Shown here piece after piece: positions 53,464 to 62,958 of a DNA stretch of 64,000 nucleotides. The notes under the pieces are model-generated. The model had not been told where the DNA came from. It did not search any database and saw only the letters and a list, made by a program, of their open reading frames with translations. Source of the DNA: Roseomonas sp. AR75 (lineage in GTDB: Bacteria; Pseudomonadota; Alphaproteobacteria; Acetobacterales; Acetobacteraceae). Positions within the stretch are counted from its first letter, which is position 1. The number at the start of each line of letters is the position of its first letter. The stretch covers positions 186,001-250,000 of the forward strand of contig NZ_STGB01000005.1 of the NCBI RefSeq assembly GCF_005222815.1, written 5' to 3'. Made by a program: the position numbers and the translations under genes.

Positions 53464-54510
53464 ATGCAGCGACGCAGCCTTCTGGCGGCACCGGCGGTGG
53501 TGACCGCCGCAAGCCTGGTGCAGCCGGCTGAGGCCCAGGCGCCGAGCATCGTCACCGAGGAATTCATGGTGCCGACGCCGACCGCGGGGATCGAGGTGTT
53601 CCTGCGCAGCAAGCGCCAGCAGGGCGCGCAGGCCTCGGCGGGCCGTACGCTGCTGTTCGTGCATGGCGCGACCTATCCGGCCTCCACCGCCTTCGACCTG
53701 CCGCTCGCCGGCGTGTCCTGGATGGACTACATCGCCGGCCGCGGCTTCGACGTGTGGTGCCTGGACCTGCCCGGCTATGGCCGCAGCACGCGCCCCGAGC
53801 AGATGGCACAACCGCCCGAGGCCAACCCGCCGCTGGTGCGCGGCGACCAGGCGGTGGCCGCGATCGGCGCCGCTTCCGCCTTCATCCGCGAACGCCGCGG
53901 CATCCCGCGCCTGCAGATGATGGCCTGGTCCTGGGGCTGCTCGCTGATCGCCCGCCATGCGACGGAGAATCCGGGCACGGTGGAGCGCCTTGCGCTCTAT
54001 GCCCCGCAATGGCTGCGGGAGGGCGCGAGCCCCGCCTCGGCCGGCGCCGGCGCGACGCTCGGCGCCTATCGCATGGTGACGCAGGCGCAGGCGCGGGAGC
54101 GCTGGACGAACGGCGTGCCGGATGCCGCGCGTGCCAACCTGATCCCGCCGGGCTGGTTCGAGCACTGGGCCGGCGTGACCTGGGCGACCGATCCCGAAGG
54201 CATGCGCCGCAATCCGTCCGTGCTGCGCGCGCCGAACGGCGTGCTGCTCGATTCGCGGGAATACTGGCAGTCCAACCGCCCCTATTGGGATCCGGCGAAG
54301 GTCACCGTCCCGACCCTGCTCGTGGTCGCGGAATGGGACCGCGACACGCCGCCCGCGATGGCGACGACCATCTTCCCGCTGCTGACGGCGAGCCCGGGCA
54401 AGCGCTGCGTCCTGCTGGGCGAGGGAACCCACACCATGCTGATGGAGCGCAACCGCGGCGGGCTGTTCCAGGCGGTGCAGGTCTTCCTGGAGGAAGCCGC
54501 GGCCGGGTGA
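53464..54510 (+). CDS. Exported alpha/beta-fold hydrolase
   Basis: 348 residues from ATG 53464. Signal peptide RRSLLAAPAVVTAASLVQPAEAQ. The oxyanion region is LLFVHGATYPAS, the nucleophile elbow is MAWSWGCSL (Ser in W-S-W-G, a GxSxG variant with Trp as first residue), the acid is in VVAEWDRDTPP and the His is in GEGTHTMLMERN. The order fits a classical Ser-Asp-His triad. Substrate unknown; the exported location suggests an ester or amide taken from outside. The gene diverges from the MATE transporter across 117 bases. Confidence 0.88.
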   Translation: MQRRSLLAAPAVVTAASLVQPAEAQAPSIVTEEFMVPTPTAGIEVFLRSKRQQGAQASAGRTLLFVHGATYPASTAFDLPLAGVSWMDYIAGRGFDVWCLDLPGYGRSTRPEQMAQPPEANPPLVRGDQAVAAIGAASAFIRERRGIPRLQMMAWSWGCSLIARHATENPGTVERLALYAPQWLREGASPASAGAGATLGAYRMVTQAQARERWTNGVPDAARANLIPPGWFEHWAGVTWATDPEGMRRNPSVLRAPNGVLLDSREYWQSNRPYWDPAKVTVPTLLVVAEWDRDTPPAMATTIFPLLTASPGKRCVLLGEGTHTMLMERNRGGLFQAVQVFLEEAAAG

Positions 54511-54624
54511 TTTTTTGTGCGTGACGCCCGCCGGCGCGGCTGGCGTTATTGCCCGGTTCAGGCGTGCGGGCCGATGATGCCATCGCGCCGGACCGGTCCG
54601 GCGTAATTTCGGGATACCCCCTCC

Positions 54625-54960
54625 ATGCGCCTTACGCGCTTTCTGCGCCGCGCCCTGCCGGCCGCCTTCCTGTCGCTTGCCCTTGCCGCCCCCGTCGCGG
54701 CGCAGACCAGCGATCCGTCCTTCCGGCTGAACAACCGCTCCGGCGTGACGATCAACGAGGTGTATGTCTCCTCGGCCAACGACAATGCCTGGGGGCCGGA
54801 CCGGCTGGGGCAGGATGTGCTGCAGCCCGGGCAGACGCTGATCATCCGCCTGCCGCAGGGCCAGTGCATCAACGACCTCCGCGTGGTCTTCGCCAACGGC
54901 CAGGCGCATGAGCGGCGCCGAGTCGATACCTGCCAGATCACCGACTACAACATGCAGTAG
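54625..54960 (+). CDS. Small exported protein of unknown function
   Basis: 111 residues from ATG 54625. A twin-arginine-containing signal peptide (RRALPAAFLSLALAAPVAAQ) is followed by an 85-residue domain: DPSFRLNNRSGVTINEVYVSSANDNAWGPDRLGQDVLQPGQTLIIRLPQGQCINDLRVVFANG and two Cys (in GQCIND and DTCQITD) that could form a disulphide. I have seen this domain type, single or repeated, in small secreted proteins of alphaproteobacteria and it has no assigned function. It is followed by two repeat elements. Confidence 0.75.
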   Translation: MRLTRFLRRALPAAFLSLALAAPVAAQTSDPSFRLNNRSGVTINEVYVSSANDNAWGPDRLGQDVLQPGQTLIIRLPQGQCINDLRVVFANGQAHERRRVDTCQITDYNMQ

Positions 54961-54971
54961 TTCGGGGTGCC

Positions 54972-55069
54972 CTCAGACGCCGGGCGCGCGCTCCGCGCGC
55001 TTGGCTTCGCGGCATAGGCCGCGGGCCGCGTTCGCGGCCTCGGCGCGCGTTGCGCGCCGCCTGGTCTGG
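54972..55069 (+). repeat. Type A palindromic repeat, copy 2
   Basis: The same element as at 17782-17904, about 25 bases shorter in the middle. It carries the hairpins GCGCGC-GCTCC-GCGCGC-like and GCGCGC-GTT-GCGCGC where copy 1 has GCCGCC and GCCGGC stems, and the shared core GGGCCGCGTTCGCGGCCTCGG. It is flanked by a near-perfect 23-base direct repeat at 54964-54986 and 55067-55089 that differs at one base. Confidence 0.7.
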
Positions 55070-55097
55070 GTGCCTTCAGACGCCGGGCGCCGATCTT

Positions 55098-55162
55098 CCC
55101 TCTCCCGCCATGCGGGGGAGGGTGCCGAGCGGAGCGAGGCGGGTGGGGGCGCGACCGACCTT
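55098..55162 (+). repeat. Type B palindromic repeat, copy 3
   Basis: CCCTCTCCCGC and GCGGGGGAGGG form the hairpin. A 17-base spacer (GCCGAGCGGAGCGAGGC) comes before the tail GGGTGGGGGC, which is then followed by GCGACCGACCTT as in copy 1. It lies right after the type A element in the 230-base gap before the PAS kinase gene. Confidence 0.75.
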
Positions 55163-55190
55163 CCCGAAATGAGCGCGCGCTTCACGCGCC

Positions 55191-56711
55191 TCACCCCAGC
55201 GGGAAGCGCACCACGAAGGTGGCGCCGCCGCCGGGCGTGTCCTCCACCACGATGCTGCCGCCATGCGCCTTCGCGATGGTGCGGCACAACGCCAGGCCGA
55301 CGCCCGTCCCTTCGCCATCCGGCTTGGTCGTGAAGAACGGGTCGAACACCCGCTCCCGCAGCCCCGGCGGCACGCCGGGGCCGTTGTCGGCCACCCGCAG
55401 CACCGCGACCGTCTGCTCCTGGCGCAGCGTCACGGAGATGCGGCGCGGCCCGCCATGCGGCTCGGCACTCGCCAGCGCCGATCGCGCATTGCCGATGAGG
55501 TTGCCGACGAGATGCGCGATCTGGTCGGCATCGCCGCGGATCGTCGGCAGGTCGCGCGGCAATTCCACGCGCAACTCCATCCCGGCCGCCCGCGCGGCCT
55601 CCACCGTCAGGTCGAGGCCGAGTTCCACTGCGCGCGCGAGGTCCACCGCGTCGCGACGTGCCGGCTTCTGCCGTGCGCTGGCAAGCAGGCTCGCCACGAT
55701 CCGCCCGCAGCGCTCGGCCGCCAGACGCACCTTCTCCGCGCGCTCCGCAAGCGGCGTGCCCTCGGCTTCCTCGGCCAGCAGCAGCGATTGTGCGGCGACG
55801 ACGGCGAGCGGGTTGTTGATCTCATGCGCGACGCCGGCGAGCAGGCTGGCGATGGCGGAAAGCCGCTCGTTCCGGCGCAGCGCGTCGCGGCTGGCGCGCT
55901 GCGCCCGTTCCGCCTCCCGCCGCGCGGTGATGTCGATATAGGTGTTCACCAGCGTGCCGTCGGGCAGCCGCTCGCGCCGCACCTCGACCACGCGGCCATC
56001 GGGCCGCGTCTCCTCGAAGCGACCGACCGGCGCGGTCATGATCTGCGCAACGCGGGTGACGACCAGGTCCTCCTCGGAACGGGAAGGATCCTCGCCGGCA
56101 TAGAAGTCGCTGCGGCGGATGCGCTCCCGCACGAAATCGGCCACCGGCGTGCCGGGCGCGGCCAGGTGTTCGGGGAAGCCGTACATCCGCATGAAGCCGC
56201 GATTGGCCATCACCAGCCGTGCATCCGGCCCGACGATGTTCACGCCATCGGCGATGCCTTCCAGGATGGCGCGCAGATGCGCGCGCTGCGCCGCCGCCTC
56301 CTCCTCCCGCCGCTTGATGTCCGTCAGGTCGCGCATCGAATTGATGAAGGCGCGGGAGGGCACGCCCTGCGCGCCGAAGGGCGAGAAGCTGTAGGAGATG
56401 TAGCGGCGGCCGTTCTTCCGGTAGTCGACCCAGCCTTCCATCTTCACGACCTCGCCGGCCAGCGCCCGTTCCGAGATCGGAAACAGCTTCTCGGCCAGGT
56501 CCGGGCCAATCAACTCGCTGGTGGTCAGGCCGACGATGTCCTCGGCGCGGCGGCCGGCGAATTCGGCGAATTCCCGGTTCACGTAGAGGTAGCGGCGGTC
56601 GCGGTCGATCACGCAGACGCGCGCCGGCGCGGCATCCAGCACGCCGCGCAGCAGCGCGAGCTCCGCCTCCAGCGCGGCGATGTCAGGCGTCGGCGGCAGG
56701 GTCGAAGACAT
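55191..56711 (-). CDS. PAS-PAS sensor histidine kinase (NtrB-like)
   Basis: 506 residues, no transmembrane helix, so cytoplasmic. Two PAS domains (about 15-135 and 145-270; RRYLYVNREFAEFAGRRAEDIVG, MANRGFMRMYGFPEH) precede the HisKA domain with LAGVAHEINNPLAVVAAQSLLL (His about 296) and the ATP-binding domain (HLVGNLIGNARSALASA N-box, VADNGPGVPPGLRERVFDPFFTTKPDGEGTGVGLALCRTIAKAHGG). All catalytic residues are intact. The start overlaps the end of the response-regulator gene upstream by 29 bases, so the two form a coupled two-component pair. The signal is unknown; the PAS domains may bind a small ligand or sense redox. Confidence 0.92.
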   Translation of the reverse strand: MSSTLPPTPDIAALEAELALLRGVLDAAPARVCVIDRDRRYLYVNREFAEFAGRRAEDIVGLTTSELIGPDLAEKLFPISERALAGEVVKMEGWVDYRKNGRRYISYSFSPFGAQGVPSRAFINSMRDLTDIKRREEEAAAQRAHLRAILEGIADGVNIVGPDARLVMANRGFMRMYGFPEHLAAPGTPVADFVRERIRRSDFYAGEDPSRSEEDLVVTRVAQIMTAPVGRFEETRPDGRVVEVRRERLPDGTLVNTYIDITARREAERAQRASRDALRRNERLSAIASLLAGVAHEINNPLAVVAAQSLLLAEEAEGTPLAERAEKVRLAAERCGRIVASLLASARQKPARRDAVDLARAVELGLDLTVEAARAAGMELRVELPRDLPTIRGDADQIAHLVGNLIGNARSALASAEPHGGPRRISVTLRQEQTVAVLRVADNGPGVPPGLRERVFDPFFTTKPDGEGTGVGLALCRTIAKAHGGSIVVEDTPGGGATFVVRFPLG

Positions 56712-57450
56712 AGCCCGCGCCGCGGATGGTCTTGATCACCGCGGGCCGCTCCGGCACGGCTTCCACCTTGCGGCGGATGCGCGCGATGCGGACATCGATG
56801 GATCGGTCAAAATGCTCGTCGCCGCGCGGATGCGCAAGGTCCAGCAGCGTCTCCCGGCTCAGCACGCGGCCCGGCCGTTCGGCGAAGGCGCGCAGCAGCG
56901 CGAATTCGCTGGGGCCGAGCGGGATCTCCGCGCCATCCGCCCCGGTCAGCCGCCGCGCATCCAGGTCGAGCCAGGTGCGGCCCATGCGCACGCGCTTGCC
57001 GGGCGGCAGCGCGGGCGTGCCGGTGGCGGGCTGCGATAAGGCGGGCGCGCCCGCCGCGCCGGCCAGCGCCTGCTGCGTCGCCTCCCGCCGGCGCAGCACG
57101 GCCCGCAGCCGGGCGAGCAGTTCCCGCAGGTCCACGGGCTTGGCGATGTAGTCGTCGGCGCCGACTTCCAGCCCGACGACACGGTCCACGACGTCGCCGG
57201 CCGCCGTCAGCATGACGATGCCGATATCCGATTCGGCGCGGAGCGCGCGCGCCACGGAAAGCCCATCCTCGCCGGGCATCGCGATGTCGAGCACGACGCA
57301 ATCGGCGGGGCGCTCCGCCAGCAGGCGGCGCAGCACGGCGCCATCCTCCGCCTGGCGGACATCCATGCCGCGCTTCGCCAGATACTCGGCAACCGCTTCG
57401 CGCAGGTCAGGCTCGTCGTCGCAGACGATGATGGCGGCGGTGTCCGCCAT
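56683..57450 (-). CDS. OmpR/PhoB-family response regulator
   Basis: 255 residues from the ATG at 57448-57450. The receiver domain has the acidic pair in VCDDEPDLRE, the phospho-acceptor D55 in CVVLDIAMPGEDG, and KPVDLRELLARL (Lys). The C-terminal winged helix has LDARRLTGADGAEIPLGPSEFALLRAF and RSIDVRIARIRRKVEAVPERP, then IKTIRGAGYVF. A 40-residue Ala/Pro-rich linker separates the domains. It is probably regulated through a 16-bp palindrome and an extra half-site 74-104 bases upstream of its start. Downstream the gene overlaps the partner kinase gene. Confidence 0.93.
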   Translation of the reverse strand: MADTAAIIVCDDEPDLREAVAEYLAKRGMDVRQAEDGAVLRRLLAERPADCVVLDIAMPGEDGLSVARALRAESDIGIVMLTAAGDVVDRVVGLEVGADDYIAKPVDLRELLARLRAVLRRREATQQALAGAAGAPALSQPATGTPALPPGKRVRMGRTWLDLDARRLTGADGAEIPLGPSEFALLRAFAERPGRVLSRETLLDLAHPRGDEHFDRSIDVRIARIRRKVEAVPERPAVIKTIRGAGYVFDPAADA

Positions 57451-57523
57451 TGGGTCCCTCCGTCCTTCCCATCGGCACGGGCGCATATGTCCATCGGGCG
57501 GCGTCCGCGGCAAGCGCCTTGTG

Positions 57524-57554
57524 GTGCAACATGTTGCACGACGATGGTGCAACA
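57524..57554 (-). promoter_or_regulatory. Candidate operator: 16-bp palindrome plus a third half-site
   Basis: GTGCAACATGTTGCAC at 57524-57539 is a perfect 16-bp palindrome. GTGCAACA recurs at 57547-57554, 23 bases start to start from the first half-site, about two helical turns. The array lies 74-104 bases upstream of the OmpR-type regulator start on the minus strand, in a 380-base divergent intergenic region. It is a good candidate for binding by that regulator (direct half-sites) or a dimeric repressor (inverted). Its role is inferred from position. Confidence 0.55.
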
Positions 57555-57637
57555 GGCGATACGAACGCATCGCGCCATGACATCCGGCCGAAACCTGGCC
57601 CCGGTAATCCCTGCGTCACGGGATGAGGGGACAGGCC

Positions 57638-57745
57638 ATGCGCGACGACGCGAAGGAGACGCTCTGGGAGAGGCTGGCACGCCACTGGCTGGACGGCGCG
57701 ACTCCGGCGCGCGCGCCGGAGGAAACGATGAAGGCGCCCTCGTGA
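57638..57745 (+). CDS. Possible 35-residue small protein upstream of the dehydratase gene
   Basis: ATG 57638 follows GAGGGG by seven bases. The peptide begins MRDDAKETLWERLARHWLDG and continues with PARAPEETMKAPS, 35 residues with an amphipathic first half. Codon use resembles that of real genes, with GC at most third positions. No family is known to me. It could be a small regulatory protein, or a chance frame in the leader of the dehydratase gene. Confidence 0.3.
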   Translation: MRDDAKETLWERLARHWLDGATPARAPEETMKAPS

Positions 57746-57764
57746 CCCTGGCGCCGCCGGGGCG

Positions 57765-57793
57765 TTGACAGGGGGCACCGCCGGCGCATCACT
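57765..57793 (+). promoter_or_regulatory. Candidate promoter of the IlvD/Edd dehydratase gene
   Basis: A perfect TTGACA -35 box at 57765-57770 is followed after 16 bases by CATCAC (57787-57792), a weak -10 with three of six matches. It stands 38 bases before the dehydratase ATG. The -35 is strong but the -10 is doubtful, so an activator could be needed. Confidence 0.4.
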
Positions 57794-57830
57794 CCCCCCA
57801 AGCGGTGCGACGCATCGCAGGGGAAGCGCC

Positions 57831-59633
57831 ATGGCCAGCCACGACGACCACGACCAGACCAAGAAGCCCTTCAAGCTGCGCAGCCAGCGCTGGTTCGACG
57901 ATCCGTCGGATCCCGGGATGACCTCGCTCTACTGCGAGCGGCAGCTCAATTTCGGCATGACCTTCGACGAGTTGCAGTCGGGCCGCCCGATCATCGGCAT
58001 CAGCCAGACCGGCAGCGACATCGCGCCCTGCAACCGGCACCACACGATCCTGTCGCAGCGCATCAAGGAAGGCATCCGCGACGCCGGCGGCGTGCCGCTG
58101 GAATTCCCGGTGCACCAGATCCAGGAGACGCTGAAGCGCCCGACCGCGGCGCTGGACCGCAACCTGCAGTATCTCTCGCTCGTCGAGATCATGCACGGCT
58201 ATCCGCTGGATGGCGTGGTTCTGACGATCGGCTGCGACAAGACGCCGGGTGCGGCGCTGATGGCGGCGGCGACGCTGAATATCCCCGCCCTCGCCTTCTC
58301 CGGCGGGCCGATGCTGGATGGCTGGTATCGCGGGCGCCTGGTCGGCTCCGGCACGGTGGTGTGGGAGGCGCGGCGCATGCTCGCGGCGGGCGAGATCGAC
58401 AACCGCCAGTTCATGGAGGCGGTGGCCGCGAGTTCGACCTCCTGGGGGCATTGCTCGACCATGGGCACGGCGCTGTCCATGAACAGCCTGGTGGAAGCCG
58501 TCGGGATGAGCCTGACCGGCTGCGCCGCCATCCCCGGCCCGCACCGCGAACGCGCGCAGATGGCCTACTGGTCTGGCCGGCGCATCGTGGAGATGGTGCG
58601 GGAGAACCTGACGCCCTCGGCCGTGATGACGAAGAAGGCGTTCGAGAATGCGGTGGCGGTCGCCAGCGCGATCGGCGCGAGCTCCAACTGCCCGCCCCAC
58701 ATGATCGCCATCGCGCGGCACATGGGCGTGGAGCACGACCTGGAGGACTGGCAGCGCGTCGGCGCCGACCTGCCGCTGCTGGTGGATTGCCAGCCCGCCG
58801 GCCGCTTCCTGGGCGAGGCCTTCCATCGCGCGGGCGGCGTGCCCGCGGTGATGAAGGAATTGCTGGAAGCCGGCCGCCTGCATGGCGACGTGATGACCGT
58901 CACCGGGAAAACGGTGGCCGAGAACCTGAAGGACGTGCCGCTCTCGCCGGATCGCGAGGTGATCCGCGCCTACGCGAAGCCGATGAAGGAGAAGGCCGGC
59001 TACCTCGTGCTGACCGGCAACATCTTCGACAGCGCCGTCATCAAGGTGAGCGTCATCGACGCCGAATTCCGCAAGCGCTTCTTCTCCGACGATCCCGACG
59101 TGTTCGAGGGCAAGGCCGCGGTGTTCGAAGGGCCGGAGGACTACCACGCCCGCATCGAGGACCCTGCGCTCGGCATCGACGAGAAGACGATCCTGGTCGT
59201 GCGCAATTGCGGCCCGGTCGGCTATCCCGGCAGCGCCGAGGTGGTGAACATGCAGCCGCCGGCCGCACTCATCCGCCAGGGCGTGAACGCCCTGCCCACC
59301 ATGGGCGACGGCCGGCAATCCGGCACATCCGGCAGCCCCTCCATCCTGAACGTCACGCCGGAAGCGGCGGTGGGCGGCGGGCTGGCGCTGCTCAAGCATG
59401 GCGACCGCATCCGCATCGACCTGAAGAACCGCCGCGTGGACGTGCTGATCCCCGATGCGGAACTTGCCGCGCGCCGCGCCGCATGGACCCCGCCGAAGCT
59501 GCTGAACAAGACGCCCTGGGAGGAGATCTATCGCAACAATGTCGGCCAGCTCGGCACCGGCGCCTGCCTGGAGCCGGCGACGCTCTATCTGAACATCCTG
59601 GAGACTCGCGGCGAGAGCCGGCACAACCACTGA
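57831..59633 (+). CDS. IlvD/Edd-family dehydratase, probably a sugar-acid (pentonate/aldonate) dehydratase
   Basis: 600 residues from ATG 57831, preceded by CAGGGGAAG. It matches the [Fe-S]-dependent dihydroxy-acid dehydratase fold: LNFGMTFDELQSGRPIIGISQTGSDIAPCNRHHT (first Cys ligand region), VVLTIGCDKTPGAALMAAATL (second), GHCSTMGTALSMNSLVEA (third) and MTGDGRQSGTSGSPSILN-like MGDGRQSGTSGSPSI. The N-terminal WFDDPSDPGMTSLYCER is the form of L-arabonate / D-xylonate-type members, not of the amino-acid pathway IlvD. The SDR and FAH genes downstream fit the next steps of a non-phosphorylative pathway. Confidence 0.88.
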   Translation: MASHDDHDQTKKPFKLRSQRWFDDPSDPGMTSLYCERQLNFGMTFDELQSGRPIIGISQTGSDIAPCNRHHTILSQRIKEGIRDAGGVPLEFPVHQIQETLKRPTAALDRNLQYLSLVEIMHGYPLDGVVLTIGCDKTPGAALMAAATLNIPALAFSGGPMLDGWYRGRLVGSGTVVWEARRMLAAGEIDNRQFMEAVAASSTSWGHCSTMGTALSMNSLVEAVGMSLTGCAAIPGPHRERAQMAYWSGRRIVEMVRENLTPSAVMTKKAFENAVAVASAIGASSNCPPHMIAIARHMGVEHDLEDWQRVGADLPLLVDCQPAGRFLGEAFHRAGGVPAVMKELLEAGRLHGDVMTVTGKTVAENLKDVPLSPDREVIRAYAKPMKEKAGYLVLTGNIFDSAVIKVSVIDAEFRKRFFSDDPDVFEGKAAVFEGPEDYHARIEDPALGIDEKTILVVRNCGPVGYPGSAEVVNMQPPAALIRQGVNALPTMGDGRQSGTSGSPSILNVTPEAAVGGGLALLKHGDRIRIDLKNRRVDVLIPDAELAARRAAWTPPKLLNKTPWEEIYRNNVGQLGTGACLEPATLYLNILETRGESRHNH

Positions 59634-59680
59634 TCCCTTTCGCGTCGCGTTAACCCCGCGCGGCCAAACTGCCGCGCGGC

Positions 59681-61373
<1,693 letters not shown>

Positions 61374-61391
61374 TGTGTGCCCGCCTCTTCT

Positions 61392-61486
61392 CCCTCCCCC
61401 GCAGTGCGGGGGGTTCGACGCGCGGCGTCGAACGCCGAAGTTGCAGCGGCGTGCCGCTGCCTACGAAGGCTGGTCGGGGTGGGGGC
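61392..61486 (+). repeat. Type B palindromic repeat, copy 4, with extra hairpins
   Basis: CCCTCCCCCGC with a partial partner (GCGGGGGG) starts the element, and GTCGGGGTGGGGGC ends it, as in other copies. Between them is an insert of about 60 bases with two more perfect palindromes, TTCGACGCGCGGCGTCGAA and GCAGCGGCGTGCCGCTGC. The whole unit fills the gap between the SDR and FAH genes. Confidence 0.7.
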
Positions 61487-61540
61487 AGCGCCACCGTACC
61501 AATCTAGCCGGCCCACGCCACACGGTTTAGGAAAACCGCC

Positions 61541-62389
61541 ATGAAACTCCTCCGATACGGTCCCGCCGGCGCCGAGAAGCCCGGCATGCTCGATGCCTCC
61601 GGCACGATCCGCGACCTCTCCGGCGTGATCGCCGACCTCAAGGGCGACGCGCTCTCCCCGGCCGGCCTCGCGAAGCTCGCGGCGCTCGATGCCTCGAAAC
61701 TGCCGGCCGTCTCCGGCAACCCGCGTCTCGGCCCGCCGGTGACGGGGCTGACCAACTTCATCTGCATCGGCCTGAACTACGCCGACCACGCCGCCGAGAC
61801 CGGTGCGGCGATCCCGAAGGAGCCGATCGTCTTCATCAAGTCGCTCGGCGCGCTCTGCGGCCCGAACGATGACGTGATCATCCCCAAGGGCAGCGTGAAG
61901 ACCGACTGGGAGGTCGAGCTCGCGGTCATCATCGGCAGCAAGGCGAAATGCGTGTCCGAGGACGCGGCGATGGACCATGTCGCGGGCTATGCCGTCTGCA
62001 ACGACGTGTCGGAACGCGAATGGCAGATCGAGCGCGGCGGCACCTGGGACAAGGGCAAGGGCTGCGACACCTTCGGCCCGCTCGGCCCCTGGCTGGTGAC
62101 GAAGGACGAGATCGCCGATCCGCAGGACCTGGCGATGACGCTGGATGTCGACGGACACCGCATGCAGAACGGCTCCACGCGCACCATGATCTTCGGCGTG
62201 CGGCACCTGGTCTCCTACGTCTCGCACTTCATCACGCTGCATCCCGGCGACGTGATCTCCACCGGCACGCCGCCGGGCGTCGGGCTCGGCCAGAAGCCGC
62301 CGGTGTTCCTGAAGGCGGGGCAGACGATGACGCTGGCAATCCAGGGCCTCGGAGAGCAGACGCAGCGCACGGTGGCCTACGAGGGCTGA
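61541..62389 (+). CDS. Fumarylacetoacetate-hydrolase-family protein, probably a diketo-deoxy-sugar-acid hydrolase
   Basis: 282 residues from ATG 61541. The FAH C-terminal fold is clear: FICIGLNYADHAAETGAAIPKEPIVFIKSLGALCGPND, the metal-binding DWEVELAVIIGSKAK, and GYAVCNDVSEREWQIERGGTWDKGKGCDTFGPLGPWLV. The end HPGDVISTGTPPGVGLGQKPPVFLKAGQTM is typical. The best match by memory is ureidoglycolate lyase / 2,4-diketo-3-deoxy-L-fuconate hydrolase. In the cluster it would cleave a C-C bond to pyruvate plus lactate or glycolate. The stop overlaps the next start by one base. Confidence 0.88.
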   Translation: MKLLRYGPAGAEKPGMLDASGTIRDLSGVIADLKGDALSPAGLAKLAALDASKLPAVSGNPRLGPPVTGLTNFICIGLNYADHAAETGAAIPKEPIVFIKSLGALCGPNDDVIIPKGSVKTDWEVELAVIIGSKAKCVSEDAAMDHVAGYAVCNDVSEREWQIERGGTWDKGKGCDTFGPLGPWLVTKDEIADPQDLAMTLDVDGHRMQNGSTRTMIFGVRHLVSYVSHFITLHPGDVISTGTPPGVGLGQKPPVFLKAGQTMTLAIQGLGEQTQRTVAYEG

Positions 62390-62697
62390 TGTCCGACCTC
62401 ACCGTCCTGATCTTCGACTTCCCCAACGGCGCCTTCGGTCCCGACCGGACCGAGGCGCTGAAGCCGCTGGCCGAGGACATCGCCGGCCAGCACGGGCTGC
62501 TGTGGAAGATCTGGACGGAGGAACCCGCTGCCGGCCGCGCCGGCGGCGTCTACCTGTTCGAGAACCGCGCGGCGGCCGAGGCCTATCACGCGATGCACGC
62601 GCAGCGCCTGGCGGCGCGCGGCGTCACGGGCATCGAGGCGACCTATCGCGGCATCAACGCGCTGCTGAGCCGGATCGACCGCGCGCCGATCCCGTAA
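62389..62697 (+). CDS. YdhR-like small mono-oxygenase-family protein
   Basis: 102 residues from ATG 62389, one base overlapping the FAH gene stop. The sequence VLIFDFPNGAFGPDRTEALKPLAEDIAGQHGLLWKIWTEEPAAGRAGGVYLFENRAAAEAYHAMH is the ferredoxin-like (dimeric alpha/beta barrel) YdhR pattern. These proteins were named putative mono-oxygenases, but the activity is not established. Close coupling with the FAH hydrolase suggests a role in the same catabolic route, perhaps in handling a breakdown product. The fold is usually a homodimer. Confidence 0.85.
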   Translation: MSDLTVLIFDFPNGAFGPDRTEALKPLAEDIAGQHGLLWKIWTEEPAAGRAGGVYLFENRAAAEAYHAMHAQRLAARGVTGIEATYRGINALLSRIDRAPIP

Positions 62698-62748
62698 CTA
62701 CCCCGACTGCCGCGCGTTCACCCCGCGACGAAGCCGGAGGATGCGCAG

Positions 62749-62955
62749 ATGGGGGCGTGGGTTGCCTTGGTCTTGGCCGTGGCGGGCGGGCCACCCGTAT
62801 TGGAAACCCGCTATTTCGACACGGCCGCCGCCTGCGAGGCCTGGGCAGGCCGCATCACCACGCCCGCCCGCGCGCTGCGCCCCGATGCCGGGCACCAGGT
62901 CGCGCACTGCTTCCATGTGCGCGAACTGATCGCCCGGCTGGCGCAAGGCAGGTGA
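62749..62955 (+). CDS. Small exported or membrane-associated protein of unknown function
   Basis: 68 residues from ATG 62749, with GGAGG nine bases upstream. It starts with a weak hydrophobic segment (GAWVALVLAVAGGPPVL) and continues with ETRYFDTAAACEAWAGRIT, a Cys near residue 28 and another in VAHCFHVREL. This could be a small secreted protein with one disulphide. Not recognised. It comes 51 bases after the YdhR-like gene and ends 3 bases before the convergent phytase-like gene. Confidence 0.5.
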   Translation: MGAWVALVLAVAGGPPVLETRYFDTAAACEAWAGRITTPARALRPDAGHQVAHCFHVRELIARLAQGR

Positions 62956-62958
62956 CGC

